Assembly (NCBI RefSeq): GCF_003589595.1
Contig: NW_020653766.1
Location: 1,424,714-1,488,713 of the forward strand
Source of the DNA: Hyposmocoma kahamanoa
Lineage: Eukaryota > Arthropoda > Insecta > Lepidoptera > Cosmopterigidae
Reading direction: 5' to 3'
Length of the DNA: 64,000 bases
The notes below the pieces were generated by a model. The model worked only from the letters and a program-made list of their open reading frames with translations. It was not told where the DNA came from and searched no databases. Numbering within the stretch: the stretch's first letter is position 1; every line of letters begins with the position of its first letter. Shown here piece by piece: positions 54,630 to 64,000 of this stretch. Position numbers and translations under genes: made by a program.

Positions 54630-55083
54630 TAGCACAAGCCTCTTAAGTTTTATTTCTCTCTAAAACTACTTCTCTTCATCTGTTATTGAATACGTCGCGT
54701 ATTTCACATTCTCGAGGAACAAATGCTTCATGTACCTATCATACTTTCAAATGCTGCAAATAAAAGCACAAAATTGTGTAAGTATTTAATATACAGTGGA
54801 CAATAACCTCAACAACACACATCAGATATCGGCCATTGTTCTCACGCATCCTGCAAATGGCTCTTTGTTAACGTGTTCTTTGCACACCCTCTATCAGACG
54901 CTTGAAACTTCCTCTTGTATGATCCTCAATGAAATTTAACACAATTGTATATTTAATTATATTTTAATAACTGACAAAAATATTCGTTAGTTATTAAAAT
55001 GTTTATATAACATAAATACTTTAGTACAGAATTAAAGAAAAATAATTAGAGAAAAAAGAAAGAATACTAATAAATACTAGTAA
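54630..55083. other. No gene seen
   Basis: AT-rich; nothing recognised. Confidence 0.5.
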
Positions 55084-55360
55084 ACTGCCTCCGTGGCCGA
55101 ACGGTTACCATGCTGTAGGGCTAGCACGACGGGACGCGACTTGCGCGAGAGCGACATACAGCGCGAGATCTCTATGCAAGGATAGCGGGATGTCGCGCTT
55201 TATGTCGTTCTCTTCTTCTGTCGGTGCGATTCCCGGGCCGGGAGAAATATTTGTATGACCTACATTAATTTCTCTCGTGAGTATGGGTGTACTTTGTAAT
55301 TATCTATGTGTGTGTCCATGGCACCCGCGTACAGGGTTTCACTAGTGCGGGGCTATAAAA
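55084..55360 (+). repeat. SINE-T family, copy 8, with foreign segment in its head
   Basis: Head ACTGCCTCCGTGGCCGAACG through ACCATGC (to about 55113), then a segment of about 113 bp not found in other copies. The SINE resumes at CGATTCCCGGGCCGGGAGAA (55227) and continues to GTGCGGGGCTATAAAAG. The foreign part contains two 20-bp inverted arms (55147-55166, 55193-55212; two mismatches) around GAGATCTC. The segment between the A and B boxes is missing. Confidence 0.75.
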
Positions 55361-55388
55361 GATTAAAAAAAACTAAATTTGAGCTTTA

Positions 55389-55506
55389 CTGCGTTCCGGT
55401 TGGACAGGTAAGTGGTAGTGCCCCTCACACCTTTGCGATTTTAAGCTGTGAGTGACACTGCACCTGTTATGGACAGGCGTATCGCTTACCACCACACCCA
55501 CGACAC
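55389..55506 (+). repeat. SINE-H family, copy 8 (fragment)
   Basis: GTGGTAGTGCCCCTCACACC, AAGCTGTGAGTGACACTGCA and CTGTTATGGACAGGCGTATC only; the 5' third is missing. Confidence 0.65.
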
Positions 55507-55509
55507 ACA

Positions 55510-56616
55510 ACAAGTGAACAAACACACACGCGCACACGCACACATTTTACGAAAGGCAAGCTTTTGTCTTTTGTGTTTTCACTCAGTGCGCGCTGTGGCA
55601 TAAACTTTTGGCATATCAGTCACGTGTGGCAAAGACAAAACGTGGACGGTTGCTCACATCCGCACAAGGACAGACAATCCTTTCAATCCTTTGAAAAGAC
55701 CACCTTTCGACGGACAGTCGCGTCATGAGACATCAGAGCGTGACAATACAAAAATCACCGTCAACACTTGCTACAATGTTACGTGGTGTTGAACGTTCTT
55801 GTCACGTCATATATTTATATGTGTCGGTAAAAATGTGCTGTCCCAAAGGCCCCCCGAGTCGTGGATCGCTGTGTGACATTAGGTCGTGTGACTCGACACG
55901 ACTTGTGTCATTTGTCCGCGTGACAAAAGCCGTCTACACTTGTATTTTTGCTACGCGTATATGTTATGGTCACGAAGTCCGGTGCGTTTAAAATGTCTCA
56001 AATGTGGACCCACGCTTATATGCAATTTTGGATTTTAATACAAAATTACTTTCTTGCTACAGTTGCATTGCTTAACTACGTCCTAAGTAGTATTTATTAA
56101 TAAGCCCTTTAAATTACAGGCTCTGCTGCTGGGAACAATATCATTGTTTCTAAACGCCTGTAGTACAATTCCGTGACTAAAAAAAATTTAAAATATGCAG
56201 ATTATTATCTCGCATTATACGTACATTAGTACCACACCCTTTGTTATGTAAATTCAAGCAAAAAGGCAATCAAATAACTATCTTAACTTTATGATCTTTA
56301 AAGTCAATTTGTATTGACACTATTTCCTATTTTCAAATACGTTATGGATGTAATAAATAACAGGTGCCGTCGAAAAAAGTGTATATGCATATTTTGAACT
56401 CATTGCGTCGATTAACCGATTACGTATAAAAACATAAGGTATAGTAGTTGCTTTGCGAAACTGTGTTCAATGATCCCAAATAACTCCGCAGTTATTCAAG
56501 TTTTTAAAAATAACAGATTAGTTAATTACTAACTGACACTTTCTCGTCGTCGTTGCATCATTTGAGATGGGTGAAGGGTCAAGCATTACCACTAATAAAC
56601 ATTAAGATTGCAGGTA
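55510..56616. other. No gene recognised
   Basis: About 55510-55545 is AC-rich (ACACACACGCGCACACGCAC). Bases 55550-55990 have many GTGTGAC/GTCACG motifs, and an 88-codon frame (55725-55991) without recognisable homology. The rest is AT-rich. Confidence 0.4.
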
Positions 56617-56624
56617 CTTAAAAC

Positions 56625-57295
56625 TAGAGATGCCACGAATAGCGATTTGACCAAATATTCGACCACGCTCTCGGCCGAAGCGTCGAATATTCGGCTGACG
56701 AATGCTTTCACGCGTGACCTGTTACGACCTGTCTCATTGCGCTGCGTGCGGGGGTAGCGAGGTTGGGGTGTTTTTGTTGAAAAATGATAAAACGAGAGAA
56801 TCAATACATGACAGTTTCTGGACCTGTTTTGAAGAAGTCGCTACAGATAATATGCAAAATGATGAGGATGTGGAGAAAAGTTCTATCGCACATGAGATTG
56901 ATTTTCATTTGAAAACTGTTCGCCTAGATCGGACGGCAGATCCTTACAAGTGATGATCAGCAAACGCAAAACAGTATCCAAGCCTGTCAACATTTGCCAA
57001 GATTTATCTATTGTCTCCTGGCAGTTGTGTTTATAGTGAGAGGCTATTTTCAGAACCAGGAATTGTTTATGAGGAAAAGCGCAATCGTTTGTTGCTGAAA
57101 AAATTGTTTACATTCATCATAACCTGCCACTCATTTTAAATATTAATAACTAATTTGTGATTAAAACACATGATACATTTTGAATAATATGTGCTTTTTT
57201 CCATTATTTAATATTCGGTATTCGGCCGGCGAATTAAAAAAAGTGGCCGAATAGGCCGAAAACCGAATAGTAGCCGAATATTCGTGGCCTCTCTA
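56625..57295 (+). mobile_element. Internally deleted hAT transposon
   Basis: 671 bp flanked by a perfect 8-bp duplication CTTAAAAC (56617-56624, 57296-57303). The ends TAGAGATGCCACGAATA and TATTCGTGGCCTCTCTA are inverted repeats with one mismatch, and TAGAG fits the hAT end consensus. Many subterminal GGCCGAA/TTCGGCC units lie at both ends (especially 57225-57285), as expected for transposase binding sites. It carries only the 3' end of a transposase gene. Confidence 0.9.
56790..57140 (+). pseudogene. hAT transposase C-terminus (dimerisation region)
   Basis: The frame reads DSFWTCFEEVATDN, IAHEIDFHLKTVRLDRTADP, YK followed by two adjacent TGA stops, then ANAKQYPSLSTFAKIYLLSP, GSCVYSERLFSEPG and EEKRNRL. 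This is the hAT C-terminal signature (E-Y-----R--DPL-WW--N----P-LA--A---L---ATS--SERVFS--G-----KRNRL). The double stop replaces the conserved WW pair, one G-to-A change per codon (TGG to TGA). The catalytic core is missing. Confidence 0.82.
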
Positions 57296-57303
57296 CTTAA
57301 AAC

Positions 57304-57765
57304 TACAAAACGACATCTGTTATGAAATAGAAACATGAAGTTTACTATAAGCACGTATTTGTGAAATAAAATTAAAATAAATTCTAAAGCATTAGTTTCT
57401 TCATTATAAGAGCACTTGACCGCGTATAGAAGACCTCAAGAAAATTAGGAAATTCAAAAGAAATCTTTAAAGAAGCTAGCTATATTTGAAACCGCTTCGA
57501 GAGTACAATCTTTTTAAAAAGCAATTATAATCATATCGGTCTCAAGAAATTTTGATTTATAAAAAATGTAAGCTATTGATTTACTTTAAATAAGGTTGTT
57601 ACATTGTGCACGAATGAGAGGAAACCCGAGCCCGGCTGTGAGATGTATAAATGTGTTAATGATGATTGATGAATATGATGACACAAACAACCTTCATCAT
57701 CAACATCAACCCATCGACCCAAGGCCTGCGGCGTGGTCGGGTCCAGATTACGGGATGTGCGTATG
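57304..57765. other. No gene seen
   Basis: AT-rich to 57600, then ATGATG-type low complexity near 57660-57700. Confidence 0.5.
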
Positions 57766-57767
57766 CT

Positions 57768-57880
57768 CTTCAGTGGCACAGCGGTCTATGGACGCTTGAT
57801 GAGGACGTTCCGGGTTTGATTCCCGATTTGGGCCAATTTATGAAACGAACATTTTTAAGTTGGTTCTGGTCTAAGTATTC
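57768..57880 (+). repeat. tRNA-derived SINE fragment of a third type
   Basis: AGTGGCACAGCGGTCTATGG (A-box region) and GGGTTTGATTCCCGATTTGG (B box) are spaced as in a tRNA-derived head. Body is short and different from SINE-T. Not a functional tRNA: anticodon and acceptor stems do not pair. Confidence 0.55.
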
Positions 57881-57955
57881 TGAGTGATCGTTATTCTGGT
57901 ATTCATAGTACAGGAAATTCCCTAATTTGAGACTAGAAATTTGGCACTTTTTTTT

Positions 57956-58249
57956 TCAATAAATATTTATCTTTGGCGTAGCTTCAAGTAAAAAGAACCT
58001 AACAGAGAAACGGTCGGGATACGACAACGCTATAAGTACGTATCTCATTTCCACTACATCGGGAAGTATGATCTTGGTCAGACCGGTTTGTTGCGATTGG
58101 GCAGCGAGTGAGAAGCACCGTACCGAACCGTGTCCGCAAGTAGGTAGTAAGGCCGGACGCGCAACCAGTCCGACCCAGCTGTAGTACATGATGCCATGAT
58201 TAGGCGGTGCAGGCTGTGTATTAGGGCCGGCAGCCACCATTTTGAACAT
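57956..58249 (-). CDS. Unrecognised 97-codon ORF after a splice-acceptor-like site
   Basis: The minus-strand frame starts MFKMVAAGPNTQPAPPNHGI and is GC-richer than its flanks. It is preceded on that strand by ACATTTTTCAG, a fair 3' splice-site consensus, a few bases upstream of the ATG. The middle is rich in Leu/Ala/Gly. I recognise no domain; it may be a host exon or a repeat fragment. Confidence 0.2.
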   Translation of the reverse strand: MFKMVAAGPNTQPAPPNHGIMYYSWVGLVARPALLPTCGHGSVRCFSLAAQSQQTGLTKIILPDVVEMRYVLIALSYPDRFSVRFFLLEATPKINIY

Positions 58250-58561
58250 TTACTCTGAAAAATGTAAAATTATTGCAATAAACAGTAAACAAAACAATTG
58301 TTATTTAAAAAAAATCAAATGTTTCATTCCTTGATTTGAAGTTAGAAACCACCGCCACGAGAGGAACAAACCGTCTTAGACACTGTAATCACTTAAAACT
58401 AGGTTTTCATATTTTAGCAAGTATTCCGTTTATTGCTGTAATATCTATTTCTTTTTAATAATTGAATAAGTAGACAAGTTTTTACAATGAAGTGCAGATG
58501 CGGTGTCATACATTTTCAATTTTTTCAACACATCCATCTAAGTAATTAAAAAAATATATAT
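58250..58561. other. No gene seen
   Basis: AT-rich; nothing recognised. Confidence 0.5.
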
Positions 58562-58942
58562 CGCACTGTTAATACAATAGTGTATTAACTCAAAAAGAGG
58601 ACTTTTTCAGAATCGATGAAAAACGAATTACTCACTTCCCGCAAAAATATTACTAAAATTTTTATGTTTTAGTTTATTAAAGACACTTAAACGATTTCTC
58701 AAATGTATTCAAAAATAAAATGGAAAAACAATTTCACGTTTTTGAACGAGGATTATTTTGGCGAGAACTAGCGCACATAAAGTATGTCTCATTTTGAGTT
58801 AAGTAGATATCTTTTGATTGTTTCTTACAATATTCTAACGACGGTTTCTTTGACGTGTAGAGAATGAAATTTTACGCTCAGTAATGATATAATATTAAAT
58901 TTCACATAGTTTGAGTTACAACACTATTGTAATAGCAGTGCG
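58562..58942 (-). mobile_element. MITE 'CGCACTG' family, copy 2
   Basis: 381 bp. Inverted ends CGCACTGTTAATACAATAGT and its counterpart ACTATTGTAATAGCAGTGCG extend about 34 bp to AACTCAAA/TTTGAGTT. Full-length homology, inverted, to 35439-36030 minus its SINE. Target duplication ambiguous because flanks are ATAT-rich. Confidence 0.8.
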
Positions 58943-58944
58943 AT

Positions 58945-59590
58945 ATCTGTTCACACTTCTTGATATTTGTAAAGTATCTTTTGGTGAGAAAAAATTTATA
59001 CTTAGCTCATTAAAAGCAGGTTGATTTAAGATAATAAAAAGAAAGACAAAAAGACAATTATGTTTGAATACAGTCACGTCCAAAGGTGTTAAAACGCAAA
59101 AGTCGTAATAATATGCATAAAGTTTTTAATTAAAAAAAATCGTTTGGAATATTACCATATTAATGAGCTTTTTTGTAGGCCGTGACCCCCTTGACATCCC
59201 CGTCCCGGCTTGATTTCGACTTAATTGTCACCCTGTATTTGTAATATATTATGTTATAAAACTACTTTTACCACTTCCTACCTAATGTAAACTAAATAAA
59301 TAGGTAGTGATATATTTAAAAACATCATAGTTGTAAAATACTAAATTAACTCAAGAGCGCACAATAAAATAATCTATTGTTAAAAACGGTGTTGTATTGG
59401 CTGACTATATTATGTTTATTATCCTGACATCGCTTTGGTGCCTTCACGCGGATCTCACGGTTGCGCAGTTGACATTCGGGTCATATCTGCGTGCGCCCGC
59501 GCTCCGCCACATGGTGAAGTTATTTATACGTAGATAAAGCAACACAGACTCGGCGTGTTAATATTTACCTATAACTGTCTCTGGGAGGTC
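58945..59590. other. No gene recognised
   Basis: Nothing recognised except mildly GC-rich sequence around 59440-59510. Confidence 0.5.
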
Positions 59591-59597
59591 ATACATA

Positions 59598-60890
59598 GGG
59601 CGCACTATATGTTTCCGGAACTGTCCACTTACATAAGCAATATTTAAAAAATTATCATAGCATTTGAAAATGGAACTCTTTGGCTATAGAATACACTTTG
59701 TTTCATATGACAGTCACTTGTTTTTACATTGTGGCGTCATTTTAGAAATTGTTTGTTTACATCACCATGGATTTAACTCGTGAAAATTTTCGTAATATGA
59801 TTTTCTACGGATTGACGTGTAATTTAACAGCTCAGCGAAGCTACGCTCGGCTTCAAACTGCTTTTGGCGATGAAGCACCATGCAAGACGACTATTTATAG
59901 CTAGTTTGCAGAATTTAAGCGCGGTCGTGTGAATCTCAGTGACAAATTTCGTGATGGTCCCGTCCCATCCACTGCTGTGAACAAAAAAAACATCGATGCT
60001 GTGCGCCGTATGACCAAACCAGACAGGCATATGACATACCATGAGGTTCGGGCATCTTTAGGCATAGGCATGAGTCAGATACAATCAATACTACACAAAC
60101 ATTTGAGTGTGAAAAAGCTGTGCTCTCGGTGAATCCCACACAATTTGACTGAGGCTCAAAAAACAGATCGCTTCACTTGGTGCAATGCAATGCGTACCAG
60201 ATTCAACGAAGGGGCGTCAAATTTGGTGTGGGACATAGTAACAGGTGACGAAATATGGATTTATAGTTACGATCCCAAAACAAAGCAACAACCGAGAGTA
60301 TGGGTCTTTCGAGACGAGACGAAATCAACTAAAGTTGCGCGCGTGCAAAGTGCCTCTAAGCGGATGATTGCTTCTTTTTTTAATAAAACTGGACACGTGG
60401 CTACAGTTGCTTTGGAGAATCGTTGTACCGTGAATAGTGATTCGTACACGACCATTTGTTTGTGGGAAGTTATTGACAAACTCCATAATAATAACCGTAA
60501 CCGCCGTATCATTTTGCACCACGATAATGCCAGTTCTCACACGGCTAGATAGACAAATGAATTTATGAAGGTGAACAACGTTGACCTTATGAGCCACCCC
60601 GCGTACAGTCTCGACCTGACACTTCGTGACTTTTATTTATTTCCAATAATTAAGAACCAGTTACACGGTCAACGATTTTCATCACCTGAAGAGGCTGTCG
60701 AAGAGTGTGATAAATATGTTTCAGAGATTGTCACGGAGGAGTGGCATAAATGTTTTCGAAAGAAATTGGTTCATTCGTATGAAAAAGTGCATTAACGCTA
60801 ATGGAAAATATTTTGAGAACAATAAATTCATTTCTAATCATCTATAGTATTTTTTCTTATTCATTCCAGAAACATAAAGTGCGTTCCACG
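59598..60890 (+). mobile_element. Mariner-like element (DD34D), inactive
   Basis: About 1.29 kb. The ends GGGCGCACTATATGTTTCCG and, on the opposite strand, GGAACGCACTTTATGTTTCT are imperfect inverted repeats about 25 bp long. TA lies just outside both (59596-59597, 60891-60892). It contains one transposase gene in a single frame with three stops. Confidence 0.82.
59767..60795 (+). pseudogene. Mariner (irritans-like) transposase with three stops
   Basis: Starts MDLTRENFRNMIFYGL; 342 codons in one frame, close to the usual 345 of mariner transposases. In-frame stops are at codons 46 (TAG, 59902), 122 (TGA, 60130) and 262 (TAG, 60550), with no frameshift. Catalytic residues are all still encoded: D161 (TGDEIW), D253 (HHDNASSH) and D288 (LDLTLRD, where YSPDLAPxD is usual); D253-D288 have 34 residues between, the DD34D signature. 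RMIASFFNKTGHVATV and YTTICLWEVIDKL match the irritans-like (SETMAR-type) subfamily. The protein would end at residue 45, so the copy is dead. Confidence 0.9.
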
Positions 60891-60894
60891 TATA

Positions 60895-61539
60895 TCAAAA
60901 TAAGCATTATTATGGTGCCGATGTAAGGTTGAGTATACTGGCAGCGAATTTATGAAATGGCGCAGGTGCTCTGTTGTCATAGGACCTCGGTTGCGCCAAT
61001 GTGGCTGAGCTACGTTTCAGGAAAGAACAGGTTGAGTGTAGGAGTAAGCAACTAAAGACGGATGACCTAAATACACCTACATTAGAGCTTAAGCACGCCC
61101 ATGTATCGGAGATCAGAGGACAGTTTTTCACTATAAACTCTTGCAAAGTTTGTTAAAATAGGATGGCGGCATCCCATGTATTTTATGACCCAGTGTTTAT
61201 GATGACGTGCATTAAAGAGGGTTATTAATACTTGTAATTCATTATCCAAGCATCAAAACAGCTAATTGAGTACAGTCTGCCGAAGCTGGGGTTATAAAGT
61301 TGACATAGGTTATATCATAACATTGTCCTGTATTTTTTGTATTATTTCAGATGTTTGTTCCTAGTAGAAGAAAACGACAAGCTTTCAATTTATTCCCAAT
61401 AATAGTAAAGAACTTGCTAAAATTTCTAAATTTGCCAAACTCTGCTACAACATTAATACGTTCTGCCGCAATGAAAATTAATAAAAATTAAATATGCCCA
61501 AATAGCAGAAATCTGCCACAAATAGTCACACTGATCTCA
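60895..61539. other. No gene recognised
   Basis: Minus-strand frame 61146-60910 shows no known domain. Otherwise AT-rich. Confidence 0.5.
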
Positions 61540-61872
61540 ATCTCAAAATGACAGATTCGCTCTGGGCCTTTTGGTGGGAAAAGTGTCGTTTTTATTTTGA
61601 CTTTCAATTATTTTGTGAAATCTAGTTTAAAGTGGAATAGGACAGTGCTATTGTGCCTTAATCGAAGATTAAAACGCGAAATTATACGAATCTCGAACTA
61701 AAATACCCGTATCGGCCCGTTCTAAGGAATCCCGAGTCAATCCAAGCACGCCGCCTCAAATTGCCTATCCTCTTTGTGGTGGCCATATTTACAGAAATAT
61801 AATTAAACGTTTATGTTTTCGACTGAAGGACTTTGTTTCCATGGCCAGCAATAATTTAATTAAAAAAAATAA
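61540..61872 (+). repeat. Repeat X, copy 1 (tandem)
   Basis: Starts ATCTCAAAATGACA, contains TCGCTCTGGGCCTTTTGG, CAATTATTTTGTGAAATCTA and CGAAGATTAAAACGCGAAAT, and ends in an A-rich tract. Compared with copy 2 it lacks about 56 bp after ATGACA. About a dozen differences by eye over 240 bp from copy 2. Confidence 0.8.
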
Positions 61873-62255
61873 ATCTCAAAATGACATTGACATTGGCAAG
61901 AAGCCAAAACGTTCGCTAACTTTCTTGAAAAGACAACGAGTGTGATTCGCTCTGGACCTTTTGGAGGGAAAAGTGTCGTTTATATTTTGACTTTCAATTA
62001 TTTTGTGAAATCTAGTTTAAAGTGGAATAGGATAGTGCTATTGTGCCTTAATCGAAGATTAAAACGCGAAATTATATGAATCTCGAACTAGAATATCCGT
62101 ATCGGCCCGTTTTAAGGAATCCCGAGTCAATCCAAACACGCCGCCTCAAATTGCCTATCCTCTTTGTGGCGGCCATATTTACAGAAACAAACTTCATGTT
62201 TAGGCTGATGGCTTTGCCAAAGCCTTAATAAATTAAAAAAAGAAAAAAAAAAGAA
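61873..62255 (+). repeat. Repeat X, copy 2 (tandem)
   Basis: Starts ATCTCAAAATGACATTGACA directly after the A-rich end of copy 1 and ends in a longer A-rich tract (62226-62255). Same orientation as copy 1; copy 3 (1-880) is inverted. Confidence 0.8.
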
Positions 62256-62259
62256 ATGT

Positions 62260-63650
62260 CTAAATATTTTTGACACATTATGTTTTATTTTTTAGTTTAT
62301 GTCATTACCGTTTAATTGATTATTTGATTAGATATTATAAAGTTTTAATGTTTTATGTGTGTACTACAAAATAACCGATACTTTAGGTAGGTAAACATTC
62401 AATTATGTTTACAATGATACGTACATACAAGAACGTTACATAATCTATGATCGAACAGAATCAATTGTATTTTTGCATTTATTCTAAAATAAATTGTTTT
62501 ACAATTTCTTTATTCCCGACTTCTAAAAATATACAAAAATATGTTGATAACTAGGCATAAACTAATACGAAAATTATACTAGCTTGTGCCATGAACGGCT
62601 CTTCATTGATTTTATAATTATTGAGTCAGCTTTCGACATCCTTCCTTTAAGAACTACTTGTTATTGCCAGACTATCAATGAAAGAATCGCGATTACGATT
62701 TTGCAAATCTGGTATCAAGGCTTAAAATTAGAAAGATCGCAAACAAATTAATGAAACCAGTTTGAAACAAGTGCTAGGCTTATACTTACAATAACTTGAA
62801 ATTTTAATATAGCCAACGAATTATGTAATTGTCTTATTTCTTTCTCCACCTCGAGAAATTTGCATTTGGCACAACAAACAAACAGCACTGATATTAAAAT
62901 ATTGCCAAATTTGAGATTTTTTCCACTGTTAACATTTTTCTGTTACGTATTTGTTTGTAATATTAATCGTTTTTATAAAAACCAAGTGACCACAACAAAT
63001 CAAATTGTCAATGTGAAAGCGCAATAATTCACTAATCAATCAATCAATCATGTTGATGCGCGTTCAAAACCTGTCGCGACATATTTACGACAGTGGATCA
63101 GATATCCGGCGGCGGCCGGATATCCGGCTAACCGGCCTGGGTACCTATCTGCCCAAATCACTACCCGTTTTATCTCTAATCTGTACAATGGTAGTTATAA
63201 CATTTTTAGAAGACTCCTACATTCCAATCCACCACCTTGATTTTCGTTACGTAAGCATTATGTTTTTATGTATTTTATTCTTTTTTTATTTGTTTTAAGC
63301 ATATTAAAATAATTTCTTCTAGGTATCAAACGTCCACTGTTTTTGCTAAAGTGTTGTATTTAGCTATAATTGGATTACAGGTGTGTATTCATTCATGTAG
63401 AATAGTTTTTGTTGATGTACGTTCGCCTAAACAACGTTTGCTGTTTAAAGTTTTTTATTTAAAGATGTTTTCGCTATGAAGTACACATTAAAAGAGAACG
63501 TAACCGTTACATTTATTCAAGAGCATCAATAATAATGGATAGATATATAAATAAATAAATAAAAATGTTACTTTAACTAAACCCCTGCACTGCACGTTTT
63601 TTTTTGCAGTATAAGTCTTACCGAATAAACAGTGGCGAGATAATATAGAA
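62260..63650. other. No gene recognised
   Basis: AT-rich with short simple repeats (AATC repeats at 63034-63050, AAAT repeats at 63547-63560). Frames such as 63050-63298 show no known domain. Confidence 0.45.
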
Positions 63651-63839
63651 CCGTTCACACGATGTTTGTCCTGCAAAACACGTACACAGCTCTATACGTT
63701 TATCGAATACGCAACGGATTTATCAAACAAATCGAATCAACTCTAACGTATTCGATGTGCAGTAACGCATAGCGTATATAATGCATCTCTTTCACACGGC
63801 GAGAAGTAATACGTTTTTTATCGAATAGCCACCGAACAA

Positions 63840-64000
63840 ATGGCGTCTATTAATGAGCTGTCTTTAGGAAGGAGGGCACGCATAATTTTATTAACTCAAA
63901 ATGACCGGCGAATCTTCTGTGATCAAAGATTTATTGATGTCTTTAGTAGAACAAAGGCCCGTTTCTTTTCTCAGATTTTCGTACAATTTTTCAAACGCAC
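63840..64000 (+). CDS. 5' end of an ORF running off the window
   Basis: ATG at 63840 (context AACAAATGG, good for a eukaryotic start) opens at least 53 codons without a stop to the window end: MASINELSLGRRARIILLTQ, then RRIFCDQRFIDVFSRTKARF. The pattern of a charged stretch followed by F-D-F--TK--F could be the N-terminus of a PIF/Harbinger-type nuclease or another transposon protein, but this is a guess. The preceding 190 bp (CCGTTCACACGATG, TATCGAATACGC, CGTATTCGATGTGC) looks like a transposon end region. Confidence 0.4.
   Translation, partial: MASINELSLGRRARIILLTQNDRRIFCDQRFIDVFSRTKARFFSQIFVQFFKR

Noticed and set aside
55725..55991. 88-codon plus-strand frame with several cysteines
   Set aside because: No cysteine spacing of a known finger, and it lies in motif-repetitive noncoding-like sequence.

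Overview
The window looks like intergenic or intronic DNA from an insect, most probably a moth or butterfly. It is AT-rich and carries two N-filled assembly gaps. I find no convincing host gene. Almost everything that can be named is transposon-derived, and the SINE and LINE types resemble those common in lepidopteran genomes (two SINE families in 7-8 copies each, Jockey/CR1-like, R1-like and RTE-like LINE 3' ends). The species call is an inference from repeat style.

Layout. 1-8 kb: nested repeats, including a LINE-like insertion with a 13-bp target duplication, three-copy-family MITEs with 8-bp target duplications, and a palindromic element. 9-24 kb: short MITEs, SINEs, several copies of one non-LTR family (called LINE-J here), RTE-like reverse transcriptase pieces, and a 400-N gap. 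24-37 kb: SINEs, MITEs, a large fold-back element with a SINE in its loop, and R1-like LINE ends. 37-46 kb: a gypsy-type gag remnant on the minus strand, an intact Tc1/mariner-superfamily transposase gene inside a complete element (38547-39853), a LINE reverse transcriptase remnant, and a decayed BEL/Pao pol region split by a MITE. 46-56 kb: more LINE-J copies and SINEs, several split by or nested in MITEs. 56-64 kb: an internally deleted hAT element (56625-57295), an irritans-like DD34D mariner with three in-frame stops (59598-60890), a tandem repeat pair, and a reading frame running off the window end.

The most interesting items are: (i) the DD41D element with an uninterrupted 362-residue transposase, near-identical terminal inverted repeats and TA flanks, which could still be active; (ii) a MITE family of three copies with 8-bp target duplications whose interior encodes the start of a THAP zinc finger, pointing to a P-superfamily parent; (iii) a second, independently decayed THAP start at 22431; and (iv) several datable nesting events (MITE in BEL/Pao pol, MITE in SINE, SINE in MITE, hairpin in LINE). 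No host pathway or operon-like cooperation is visible; the elements share only the ability of autonomous copies elsewhere to mobilise the short ones.
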